From positions 1 through 64,000 of the forward strand of contig NZ_SNUK01000006.1 of NCBI RefSeq assembly GCF_012027495.1: a stretch of 64,000 nt of DNA. Direction: 5' to 3'. Both the position numbers and the translations under genes were made by a program. This document shows positions 40,672 to 49,594 of this stretch, one piece after another (position 1 is the first letter of the stretch; the number at the start of each line of letters is the position of its first letter). The notes under the pieces were generated by a model. That model saw only the letters and a list, made by a program, of their open reading frames with translations, did not search any database and was not told where the DNA came from. This DNA is from Thermococcus sp. JdF3 (lineage in GTDB: Archaea > Methanobacteriota_B > Thermococci > Thermococcales > Thermococcaceae).

Positions 40672-40697
40672 TTACAATTTTATGCATAAGATTGTAA
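40672..40697. promoter_or_regulatory. 26-bp near-perfect palindrome over the ATPase transcription start
   Basis: TTACAAT and ATTGTAA flank a central TATGCATA; 12 of 13 base pairs match. It ends directly before the ribosome site aaggtg and lies about 10 bases downstream of a minus-strand TATA-like tattaaatc (40705-40713), so it should span the transcription start. Best read as a repressor operator, possibly for self-regulation through the encoded winged helix (inference). Confidence 0.65.
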
Positions 40698-40803
40698 TGC
40701 ATTATGATTTAATACATTTTTGGTTTCTTTTGGATTGAAACCTGCGGGGGTCAGGATATGGGGTGATAGCAGGGGATAAAAATGAGAAGAACTCTAAACT
40801 CTT

Positions 40804-41088
40804 TTATTTCCTCGTTGGGTTTAACATAGCCTCAATGTGTTTGAGCTTTAGAACGTCTCCGAGTGGGGCTAAGAGTTCTCCGACCTTCAACAAAACTCCA
40901 GCGCCGGGGATGATTGGGGCAAAGATTAACCTCGCCTCCGCCAGCCCCAACCAATCAACCACAAAACCGTAGATGAGGTAGAAGAGACCATGCCACTTAT
41001 GAACAATTAACCCCGAGTGGAATGCCAATGAATAAAAAGAAATCAGCTGAGTTTTGAAATATTGGCAGCAATGGGACAGATGAGTCAA
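40804..41088 (-). pseudogene. probable remnant of a membrane-protein gene
   Basis: The frame encodes 94 residues; the last 70 or so look like real protein (HKWHGLFYLIYGFVVDWLGL, then IIPGAGVLLKVGELLAPLGDVLKLKHIE), while the first 25 look like random sequence and no SD precedes the ATG. I read it as the 3' fragment of a lost gene in the AT-rich island beside the ATPase. A genuine short membrane protein is possible. Confidence 0.35.
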
Positions 41089-41198
41089 GCTATCGCTAAA
41101 AGAGATTAGAAAAGGTTAGGGGAATAAAATTGTGATATTTTTAGTTAACCGACGACATTATCCTTCATCCTTTCCGGTTCCAGTTTTTAACAGCAAAA

Positions 41199-41274
41199 CC
41201 TTTTAACCCCCCATTCCAGAGCACCTTCGAGGGGGTGGGATGACGGGTTCACTTTACCCGATGATACCCACTCC
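41199..41274 (+). other. promoter and stem-loop leader upstream of the C/D sRNA
   Basis: TATA-like ccttttaac at 41199-41207 predicts a start near 41230. There an 8-bp stem (GGGGTGGG at 41232-41239 with CCCACTCC at 41267-41274, one G-U) encloses an asymmetric internal loop and an upper GGGT/ACCC stem. H/ACA-like in outline, but no ACA follows. About 55 further bases (41275-41328) separate it from the C/D sRNA and show no clear feature. Confidence 0.4.
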
Positions 41275-41328
41275 GCCGAAAATGCCCGTTAGCCGAAAAA
41301 CCGGTTTGGGAATGCAGATTGGAAACCC

Positions 41329-41389
41329 GCCCGTGATGAGTGTCATCCCTCCTGATGCCAAGATGATGACATTATCCCCACCTGAGGTG
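41329..41389 (+). ncRNA. C/D box guide sRNA for 23S rRNA 2'-O-methylation
   Basis: Canonical archaeal layout: C GTGATGA 41333-41339; 12-nt guide gtgtcatccctc; D' CTGA 41352-41355; 7-nt spacer; C' ATGATGA 41363-41369; 12-nt guide cattatccccac; D CTGA 41382-41385. The D' guide matches 10 bases of the 23S here (4119-4128) and the D guide 9 bases (4141-4149). The box-plus-five rule predicts methylation at G4122 and G4144 (about E. coli G2446 for the latter). Box D overlaps the SD of the following gene. Confidence 0.9.
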
Positions 41390-41394
41390 GTTCC

Positions 41395-41859
41395 ATGCTC
41401 GGATTCTTCAAGAAAAAGAAGAAGGAAACCTACGGGCCGCTCGTCTACCTGAGCGAGCCCACGATACTCTATCACACCCACACTGAGAAGGCCATTATTG
41501 AGATACTCGAGGAAAAGCTCGGCTCCAACAACTTCGTGGTTCCCTCCGACTACGGTCTCAGGACAACCGACCACATGATTCCAGACGCGGAGATATTCGT
41601 GGCCATAGCGATAGTCGGGAAGTTCACCTCCCTCGTCGTCAGGGAGATTGAGATGGCCAAAAAGCACGGAAAGAAAATCTACACCCTCGACGTGGCCAGA
41701 AAGGGTGATGAGATACTCTACCTCTTCGAGGAGGGAATCCCCGAGAGGATAGAGTGGCTAACCCCAGAGGAAACCCAGGAACTCTACGCGGCCTTCCGCG
41801 GCGAGGACTTCTCGGGATTCATGAAGTTCTTCTTCGGCGACAGAAAAAGACAGTGGTGA
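41395..41859 (+). CDS. conserved hypothetical protein, Rossmann-like
   Basis: 154 residues. Basic N-terminus (FFKKKKKE), then alternating strands and helices: PTILYHTHTEKAIIEILEEKL, DHMIPDAEIFVAIAIVGKFTSLVVREIEMAKKHGKKIYTLDV. The pattern of an alpha/beta fold with 'DAEIFVAIA ... EIEMAKKHGK' recalls nucleoside-2-deoxyribosyltransferase-like or TIR-like folds, but I cannot assign it. ATG 41395 has GAGGTGG 5 bases upstream; that SD shares bases with box D of the sRNA. Confidence 0.7.
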   Translation: MLGFFKKKKKETYGPLVYLSEPTILYHTHTEKAIIEILEEKLGSNNFVVPSDYGLRTTDHMIPDAEIFVAIAIVGKFTSLVVREIEMAKKHGKKIYTLDVARKGDEILYLFEEGIPERIEWLTPEETQELYAAFRGEDFSGFMKFFFGDRKRQW

Positions 41860-41871
41860 AAAAGAAAGAAC

Positions 41872-43308
<1,437 letters not shown>

Positions 43309-44151
43309 TCAGACCACCCCCTTGGACTCAAGGTAGTGCTTCTTTGCAATCTCCTGCTCGCGAACGAAGCGGGAGTCGCGTCTTATGACGTCGTCCCAGT
43401 CCACCTTGTGGGCGTCGAACATCGGGCCATCGCGGCAGGCGAACTTTATCTCACCGTCGTAGAGTATCCTGCAGGAGCCGCACATGCCGGTTCCGTCCAC
43501 CATTATCTGCCTTACCGTGACGATGGTCGGTATTCCGTACTCCTTCGTAAGCTCCGCGAGCTTCTTGAGCGACCCCAGCTTTCCGCCGCCAAAGACTATA
43601 TCCACCTTATCCTTCTCGATGAGCTCCTTCAGAACGTCGAGGTAGTGCCCCTTGATTCCGCGCGAGCCGTCCTCCGTGGTGAGGTAGTGCTCGTCCGCGA
43701 CGGGCTTCGCCAGGAACTTCTCCGGGTAGGAGTGGGCTTTGTCCTCGAAGGTCTGAATCGAGATGGTGTAGTTGCCAGCCTCTTTCATGGCCTTGAGCGT
43801 GGCGTAGTTCTCCGCCTGGCCGCAGACTGCGTCGGAGACGAAGACGACGTTTCCGTAGTGCTTGACCTCGATCGGCGTTCCAAGAGGTCCCGCAACGGCG
43901 TAGAGGGAGTCTCCAACGTCGAAGTTGTCCCAGAGGTCGAAGGTGGTCTTCCCGTGCCTCCTGATGAACATGCCTATCCTTCCGGTCTCCCTGTCGGCGT
44001 AGTAGATGGACATGGGAATCCTTTCGCCCTTCTCATGTATCATCAAAACGACAAACTGGCCGGGCTTCCAGGCCCTGGCCACGTGCGGTGCCTCGACCTC
44101 CATGAAGAAGTCCCTAACGTCGAGTTCTTCTTTGGCAGTTATCCGGTACAT
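43309..44151 (-). CDS. nfnS: NfnS: small subunit of NADH-dependent ferredoxin:NADP oxidoreductase
   Basis: 280 residues, ferredoxin-NADP reductase fold. FAD segment RIPMSIYYAD, NAD-binding FVSDAVCGQAEN and DIVFGGGKLGSLKKL, and [2Fe-2S] ligands in GTGMCGSCRILYDGEIKFAC near 230-250. First gene of the nfnSL operon. AGGTGATG precedes the ATG. Between TATA and ATG lies a direct repeat TTGTTCA (plus-strand 44168 and 44178 region), and a SurR-type site lies just upstream of the TATA. Confidence 0.92.
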   Translation of the reverse strand: MYRITAKEELDVRDFFMEVEAPHVARAWKPGQFVVLMIHEKGERIPMSIYYADRETGRIGMFIRRHGKTTFDLWDNFDVGDSLYAVAGPLGTPIEVKHYGNVVFVSDAVCGQAENYATLKAMKEAGNYTISIQTFEDKAHSYPEKFLAKPVADEHYLTTEDGSRGIKGHYLDVLKELIEKDKVDIVFGGGKLGSLKKLAELTKEYGIPTIVTVRQIMVDGTGMCGSCRILYDGEIKFACRDGPMFDAHKVDWDDVIRRDSRFVREQEIAKKHYLESKGVV

Positions 44152-44228
44152 GGATGCATCACCTTGAGCATTTGTTCAAGTTTGTTCACTTTTGGTTTAG
44201 GACGAGTGGCTTTTATATAGATTTTTTA

Positions 44229-44245
44229 AACCAAAGGTTGAGAAC
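44229..44245 (-). promoter_or_regulatory. SurR-type binding site upstream of nfnSL
   Basis: On the minus strand the bases read GTTCTCAACCTTTGGTT, an exact fit to the SurR consensus GTTn3AACn5GTT known from P. furiosus sulfur regulation. It sits directly before the TATA of nfnS (tatataaaag, plus-strand 44212-44221), the position from which SurR activates genes of the hydrogen-based metabolism in the absence of sulfur. Confidence 0.75.
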
Positions 44246-44330
44246 GGCGGTACCTGAAGGACGGCGTATAAGCCCCGTGCCGGGAGAAAGGCTTTTTACG
44301 CCCCGACCCCAAGTAACCGGGGGGATAAAA

Positions 44331-45116
44331 ATGGTCGAAATACCCAAGAGCCACCCGCGCTACTGGAGCCTGTACTACCGGGAGAAGATCATCGAGGGAA
44401 TGGAGAAGGGCATGACCGCCAAGGCCGGGCTGATAGCCCACGGCCGCGGTGAGGCCTTTGACTACCTCATCGGGGAGAAAACGATAGAACCCGCCGAGAG
44501 GGCCATGCGCGCCGCCGTCGCGAAGCTTCTCCTGGCGAAGCACCCCGTTATTTCCGTCAACGGCAACGTCGCGGCACTTGTTCCAAAGGAAACGATAGAG
44601 CTGGCAAAAGCGCTAAACGCCAAGCTCGAGATAAACCTCTTCTACCGCACGGAGGAGCGCGTTAAAGCCATAGCGGAGGAGCTGAGGAAGCACGATCCTG
44701 ATGTGGAGCTCCTCGGCATAAACCCCACCAGGAGAATCCCAGGTCTCGAGCACGAGCGGGGAAAGGTGGACGAGGAGGGGATATGGAAGGCCGACGTCGT
44801 TGTCGTCCCGCTGGAGGACGGCGACAGGACCGAGGCCCTCGTGAGGATGGGCAAGTTCGTGATCACCGTTGACCTCAACCCGCTATCCCGCTCGGCGAGG
44901 ATGGCGGACATAACCATCGTCGACAACATAGTCCGCGCGTATCCCAGAATGATGGAGCTGGCGAGGGAGATGAAGGACTACAGCAGGGAAGAGCTTCTCG
45001 CGATTCTGGAGGGGTACAACAACGAAAAAACGCTGGGCGACGTGCTCATCCACATGAAGCGCAGACTGGCCAAGCTGGCCGAAGGAGGGGTCTGGAGGAA
45101 GAAGACGCTGGAGTGA
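44331..45116 (+). CDS. 4-phosphopantoate--beta-alanine ligase (archaeal phosphopantothenate synthetase)
   Basis: 261 residues. Archaeal route to coenzyme A: joins phosphopantoate and beta-alanine with ATP. Matches T. kodakarensis PPS (TK1686, recalled) in length and in segments HPRYWSLYYREKIIEGMEKG, LIAHGRGEAFDYLIGE, GNVAALVP and DLNPLSRSARMADITIVDN. Start ATG 44331 follows ggggg; TATA-like gctttttacg near 44291. The same order with nfn is expected in that genome. Confidence 0.9.
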   Translation: MVEIPKSHPRYWSLYYREKIIEGMEKGMTAKAGLIAHGRGEAFDYLIGEKTIEPAERAMRAAVAKLLLAKHPVISVNGNVAALVPKETIELAKALNAKLEINLFYRTEERVKAIAEELRKHDPDVELLGINPTRRIPGLEHERGKVDEEGIWKADVVVVPLEDGDRTEALVRMGKFVITVDLNPLSRSARMADITIVDNIVRAYPRMMELAREMKDYSREELLAILEGYNNEKTLGDVLIHMKRRLAKLAEGGVWRKKTLE

Positions 45117-45118
45117 GC

Positions 45119-45850
45119 TCAGAACTCCTTCTCCGTCTTTTCTACCAGCCTTCTGAGGCCGGCAATGAGCTCCGCCTCACTTCCAACGTTCGATATCACC
45201 AGCGGAACCCTCTCACGCTCGGCAAGCTTTACAGCGAGCTCGTCGAGCTTCTTTACGCCGTGGAGAACAACCACCGCCGGCTTGAGGCCCTGAACGCGGA
45301 CCGCTATCATCGGGCTCCTTCCCGTTGTGACCTTGGTGAATATCAGCGCCCTCTCGGTCGTCCAGCCGTAGAGCTTGAGGAACTCCTCGCTGCTCATCTC
45401 AAGGATCGCCTTTATGCTGTCGACGACAGTGTAGCCGTATATGCGCCTGTCGAGGAGGTGCATGTTGGCGACGACCTCCCCCCTGACGGCCCCAACGAGG
45501 TCCTTTATGGTTATCGGAAGGGCGAACTCCCTGATGTCAAGTATGGCGCTCGTGGGAAGCTCGCTGCCGAGGGTCTTGCTGAACGCGCGTATCACGTTCC
45601 CACCGCGCTTCTCGTCTATCTCAAGCAGGGCCTCGACGAACTTCCGTATCGTGGACGCGCCGGGGCTCTTCCTCCTGCCGCCCTCGTAGTCGCTTATGAC
45701 CGAAGAAGAGACGCCGAGGTATTCGGCGAGCTCGGTCTGGCTGATTCCGAATATCTCACGCCATTTGCGCATGGTTTTACCGGGGTCGGAGGAGAGGGTT
45801 ATTTCCCCCGCTATCCTCTTTGCCAGGGCTTCTTTCTCCTTTTCAAGCAT
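45119..45850 (-). CDS. HTH transcriptional regulator, COG1709-like
   Basis: 243 residues. XRE-type helix-turn-helix at about 30-80 (MRKWREIFGISQTELAEYLGVSSSVISDYEGGRRKSPG), followed by an alpha/beta domain with GYTVVDSIKAILEMSSEEFLKLYGWTTERALIFTKVTTGRSPMIAVRVQG, characteristic of an archaeal regulator family of unknown target. Convergent with the pantothenate gene. TATA-like aaaagcttataac lies just upstream, so the leader is short. Confidence 0.8.
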   Translation of the reverse strand: MLEKEKEALAKRIAGEITLSSDPGKTMRKWREIFGISQTELAEYLGVSSSVISDYEGGRRKSPGASTIRKFVEALLEIDEKRGGNVIRAFSKTLGSELPTSAILDIREFALPITIKDLVGAVRGEVVANMHLLDRRIYGYTVVDSIKAILEMSSEEFLKLYGWTTERALIFTKVTTGRSPMIAVRVQGLKPAVVVLHGVKKLDELAVKLAERERVPLVISNVGSEAELIAGLRRLVEKTEKEF

Positions 45851-45953
45851 GTTGGTAAAGTGTTCGTCAATCGTTATAAGCTTTTCGGCAATTGCCTAAC
45901 ATTCTCTCCCTCAAGCTTAAAAACTCCCCGCCCTACGCTCCCCGGTGAGGCTC

Positions 45954-46748
45954 ATGGCGATATACTTCATAGGGCTTGGCCTTTACGACGAGAGGGACAT
46001 CACGCTCAAAGGGCTTGAAACCGCCAGAAAATGCGACCTGGTCTTCGCCGAGTTCTACACGTCTCTTCTAGCCGGAACAACGCTGGACAAGGTCGAAGAA
46101 CTCATCGGAAAGCCCATCCGGAGGCTCAGCAGGGAGGAGGTTGAGCTCCACTTCGAGCGCATCGTGCTGAGTGAGGCGAAGGAGAGAGACGTGGCATTCC
46201 TCACCGCGGGCGATCCGATGGTGGCGACGACGCACTCCGACCTCAGGATAAGGGCCAGGGAGCTCGGAATCGAGAGCTACGTCATCCATGCCCCAAGCAT
46301 CTACTCGGCGATAGCGATAACCGGACTGCAGATATACAAGTTCGGGAAGAGCGCCACAGTGGCTTACCCCGAGAAGAACTGGTTCCCCACGAGTCACTAC
46401 GACGTAATAAGGGAGAACAGGGAGCGCGGTCTCCACACGATGCTCTTCCTTGACATAAAGGCCGAGCAGAACCGCTACATGACGGCCAATGAGGCGATGG
46501 AAATACTGCTCCAGGTAGAGGATATGAAGAAGGAAAACGTCTTCACCCCCGATACGCTGGTCGTGGTTTTGGCGAGGGCCGGCTCGCTGAACCCGACGCT
46601 CAGGGCGGGATACGTCAGGGACATGCTCAAGGAGGACTTCGGAAGGCAGCCCCACGTGATGGTCGTTCCGGGTAGGCTCCACATAGTCGAGGCGGAGTAC
46701 CTGGTGGCCTTCGCGGGGGCCCCGAAAGATATACTCGACGGAATCTAG
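45954..46748 (+). CDS. dphB: diphthine synthase
   Basis: 264 residues. SAM-dependent methyltransferase that trimethylates the modified histidine of elongation factor 2. Tetrapyrrole-methylase fold: FIGLGLYDERDITLKG at the N-terminus, FLTAGDPMVATTH, HAPSIYSAIAITGLQIYKFG and the C-terminal VVVLARAGS. Start ATG 45954 has cggtgag upstream. Confidence 0.95.
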   Translation: MAIYFIGLGLYDERDITLKGLETARKCDLVFAEFYTSLLAGTTLDKVEELIGKPIRRLSREEVELHFERIVLSEAKERDVAFLTAGDPMVATTHSDLRIRARELGIESYVIHAPSIYSAIAITGLQIYKFGKSATVAYPEKNWFPTSHYDVIRENRERGLHTMLFLDIKAEQNRYMTANEAMEILLQVEDMKKENVFTPDTLVVVLARAGSLNPTLRAGYVRDMLKEDFGRQPHVMVVPGRLHIVEAEYLVAFAGAPKDILDGI

Positions 46749-46754
46749 CGAAAG

Positions 46755-46764
46755 CTTTATATTT
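46755..46764 (+). promoter_or_regulatory. TATA box of tRNA-Val
   Basis: gctttatattt preceded by a purine-rich BRE-like cgaaa, about 30 bases before the tRNA; it overlaps the end of the dphB region. Confidence 0.65.
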
Positions 46765-46790
46765 CTCACCCCACCCATTATTCCGGGGAC

Positions 46791-46868
46791 GGGCCCGTGG
46801 TCTAGCCTGGTTATGACGCCGCCCTCACACGGCGGAGGTCCGGGGTTCGAACCCCCGCGGGCCCACCA
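46791..46868 (+). tRNA. tRNA-Val (anticodon CAC)
   Basis: Acceptor GGGCCCG/CGGGCCC, discriminator A, CCA encoded. The anticodon stem CCGCC/GGCGG holds loop ctCACac, reading valine GTG. T loop ttcgaac. The repeat element at 46872 begins 4 bases downstream. Confidence 0.95.
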
Positions 46869-46871
46869 TAA

Positions 46872-47173
46872 GAAACTTTTGCCAAGCAAAAGTTTCATCA
46901 AAGTTAGTAGCTCCTTCTCGAAGCCAAGTCTTTGAATGGTTTTTCTTTAACGCGTACTCGAATGTTGAGAACGCATGGGATTACCTATTTTAATTTGGTT
47001 TAACTTTAAAATAGACGCCCGAAGGGCGTCAACGGAGAGTAAACCCTTCACATGAATCCTTTCTCTTAAAGTGTTCTCGTTTGAAGAACGAACATTCAAA
47101 GTGCAAAAACCATTTCACATTACATTTTAATGGAGAGCTACTAACGTTTGGTCAAGCTTTTTCTAAAAGCTTG
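46872..47173. repeat. inverted-repeat-bounded element, copy 1 (302 bp)
   Basis: Ends in perfect hairpins: GAAACTTTTG/CAAAAGTTTC (46872-46896) and CAAGCTTTT/AAAAGCTTG (47153-47173). Inside them GTTAGTAGCTC (46903-46913) pairs with GAGCTACTAAC (47135-47145). The centre has ggtttaact ... ACGCCC-gaag-GGGCGT ... agtaaaccc. The whole could fold into one long imperfect hairpin. Same architecture as the next element, different sequence in the arms. No credible protein. Confidence 0.75.
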
Positions 47174-47467
47174 CTGGCGAAAAGTTTGATCAAGGTTCGT
47201 GATTCTTTTGTGAAGTGCTCTTTTGAGATGGTTTGCCTTTTGTAACGTGTGTTTTGGTAGGGAATTCCTTGTTTAAGTTGCTTTGTTTGTGTGGGGTTTA
47301 CTTCTCCCGCGCTCCTTTGGAGCGCTTTTGGAGTTAAACCCGCATTTCGGAGCTTTGAGAGTGAATTTCTTCTCAAAAATGACCGTTTGGCAGTGCAAAC
47401 TCTCTTCAACTGCACTTTGGGAAGAAGAATCACGAACTTTGATGAAACTTTTCGTCAGAAAAGTTTC
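47165..47467. repeat. inverted-repeat-bounded element, copy 2 (about 303 bp)
   Basis: Right end is a 10-bp perfect hairpin GAAACTTTTC/GAAAAGTTTC (47444-47467); the left end shares AAAAGCTTG with copy 1. GTTCGTGATTCTT (47195-47207) pairs with AAGAATCACGAAC (47425-47437). The centre on the minus strand reads ggtttaact, then hairpin GCGCTCC/GGAGCGC, then agtaaacccc, as in copy 1. Beyond the right end gtacttcacaaaa (about 47482) mirrors ttttgtgaagtgc (about 47206). Overlapping short ORFs here are by-products of the symmetry. Confidence 0.75.
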
Positions 47468-47532
47468 TTTGGTCAAGGGCAGTACTTCACAAAAATGAAA
47501 TGGGTTGGGGCGTTATGGTGGAGAGCACTGAC

Positions 47533-47679
47533 CTAACTGAGCATTGACAATCCCATTGCCCCAATCAGAACCAGCGTCAATATCAGTATCAGGAGATAAA
47601 ATATCAGCGCGGCCGTAAAAAATCCAAGTCCGAACTTGAATCCGTCTCCAAACGACAGCCCCTTCTTCTCTTCTCCCAT
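47533..47679 (-). CDS. 48-residue single-span membrane protein
   Basis: Below common ORF length cut-offs but well supported: ATG preceded by ggggaggtg 5 bases away. The product starts MGEEKKGLSFGDGFKFGLG and continues with one long hydrophobic helix (FFTAALIFYLLILILTLVLIGAMG). The charged N-terminus suggests it faces the cytoplasm. Function unknown. It lies between the repeat elements and the tRNA pair, with its own putative promoter upstream. Confidence 0.65.
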   Translation of the reverse strand: MGEEKKGLSFGDGFKFGLGFFTAALIFYLLILILTLVLIGAMGLSMLS

Positions 47680-47946
47680 GGTGCACCTCCCCGTTTCTCT
47701 GTGTGGCTATCCCGGACACACATGCGTTTATTTCTTTTGAAGGATTACTTTAATGGCTAATAAATCTTCCGCTTCAGGTTTAACGCGGAGAACGATACCA
47801 ATGGAAGTTAGATTGGATATTTTTGGGCTGGCTTTGGAAGAGGCTATGGAGCCCAACATGAAACTTTATGATGTGCTCCAGAGTCCGATCGCCCGAAAAG
47901 GATGTTCCTGGGTAAGGAAGTTCCAGAAATTATCGTAAAACTGGAA

Positions 47947-48024
47947 TGGTGCGGTGGCCGGGATTTGAACCCGGGTCACCGGCTTGGAAGGCCGGTGTCC
48001 TAGACCAGGCTAGACTACCACCGC
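47947..48024 (-). tRNA. tRNA-Gly (anticodon TCC)
   Basis: Acceptor GCGGTGG/CCACCGC, discriminator A, CCA encoded. Anticodon loop ctTCCaa in stem CCGGC/GCCGG, reading glycine GGA/GGG. Follows tRNA-Phe after 10 bases on the same strand, so the two are probably cut from one transcript. Confidence 0.95.
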
Positions 48025-48034
48025 ACGCGAGAAG

Positions 48035-48111
48035 TGGTGGGGCGAGGGGGATTTGAACCCCCGACACCCGGATCTTCAGTCCGGCGCTCTCCCAGGCTGA
48101 GCTACCGCCCC
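48035..48111 (-). tRNA. tRNA-Phe (anticodon GAA)
   Basis: Acceptor GGGGCGG/TCGCCCC, discriminator A, CCA encoded. Anticodon loop ctGAAga in stem CCGGA/TCCGG. Promoter: minus-strand gatttataaatc (plus 48139-48150), about 28 bases upstream. Confidence 0.95.
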
Positions 48112-48200
48112 ACGCCCAAAGATAAGGGGCAGGCAGAGATTTATAAATCTTGCGGTGGGCCGGGGCGACACTGCACTGCTGTGGGGATTTTGAGCGGACG

Positions 48201-48916
48201 TCATATCTTGGGCTTAACCGCGTAAACAGTCCTGTCCTCCCCGATAGCCTCAATCAGACCGCGATGGCGCCGCACACAGCTCTCACACTCACCGCAGTGT
48301 ATCGGCTTTCCGTCCTCGGTGAAGCCCTTCGGCATGTAGCAGGAGTTGGAGTACTCGTACTTCGCGTCCAGCTCCTTCAAAAGCCTTGCTATTCCCTTCT
48401 TGTCGAGGTCTATGAGCGGTGCAACGACCCTCACATCGGCCATTGTGCCGTATTTCAGCATCTCGTTCATTCTCTCCACGAACTCGGGCGTGTTGTCGGG
48501 GAAGGTGGCCCCTTCCTCCGCATTGAAGCCGACTATTATGTCCCCGCCGCCGAGCGCATCGAGGAGCGATGCGGCGACGCTTATCAGAACGACATTTCTA
48601 GCCGGGACCCAGACGCTTTTTGCAGTCTCCTGGGCGACACTCATGTCCTCAAGCTCCTCCGCGGTAACCTTCGGCGTTTCCCCTCCAACGAGGGTAGTTC
48701 CCCTCAGCTTCGAAAACTCCTCCAGAAAGTCGAGGCGGACTATTTTGAGCGGAACGTCCAGCTCCTTCGAAAAGAACTCCGCCACCCTGTTCGTGACCCT
48801 CTCCTCATTGCTCCCGTAGTTGATGACGAGCATTATGACCTCATCGTAGTTCCTCTTCGCCCAGTACAGGCAGGCCGTCGAGTCAAGACCCCCCGAGAAC
48901 AACACCACAGCGCGCT

Positions 48917-48920
<4 letters not shown>
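48201..48920 (-). CDS. queC: 7-cyano-7-deazaguanine synthase QueC
   Basis: 239 residues. Converts 7-carboxy-7-deazaguanine to preQ0 with ATP and ammonia; in archaea preQ0 is the precursor of archaeosine in tRNA. PP-loop [11 protein letters not shown] near residue 7, zinc site [10 protein letters not shown] ... HCGECESC near the C-terminus. ATG overlaps the vapC stop (ATGA), giving a vapB-vapC-queC operon. Confidence 0.95.
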
Positions 48921-49557
<637 letters not shown>

Positions 49558-49594
49558 TCACCATAGTATAGTAGGCCCTTCAACTATAAATGCC

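Noticed and set aside
41240-41452. 70-codon frame MTGSLYPMIP... with an upstream ggggtggg
   Set aside because: It runs through the stem-loop, the C/D sRNA and into the next gene in another frame; the RNA features explain the sequence better.
46890-46915. TTGATGA on the minus strand of the palindromic repeats as a C box
   Set aside because: First base is T rather than a purine, and no D box lies at a suitable distance; the motif belongs to the repeat arm.
47152-47536. Several 65-95 codon frames in the repeat region
   Set aside because: They arise on both strands from the inverted repeats and show no ribosome sites or protein-like composition.
47753-47938. 61-codon plus-strand frame before tRNA-Gly
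   Set aside because: No ribosome site; the tail in another frame (MFLGKEVPEIIVKLEW) looks as protein-like, so at most a decayed fragment.
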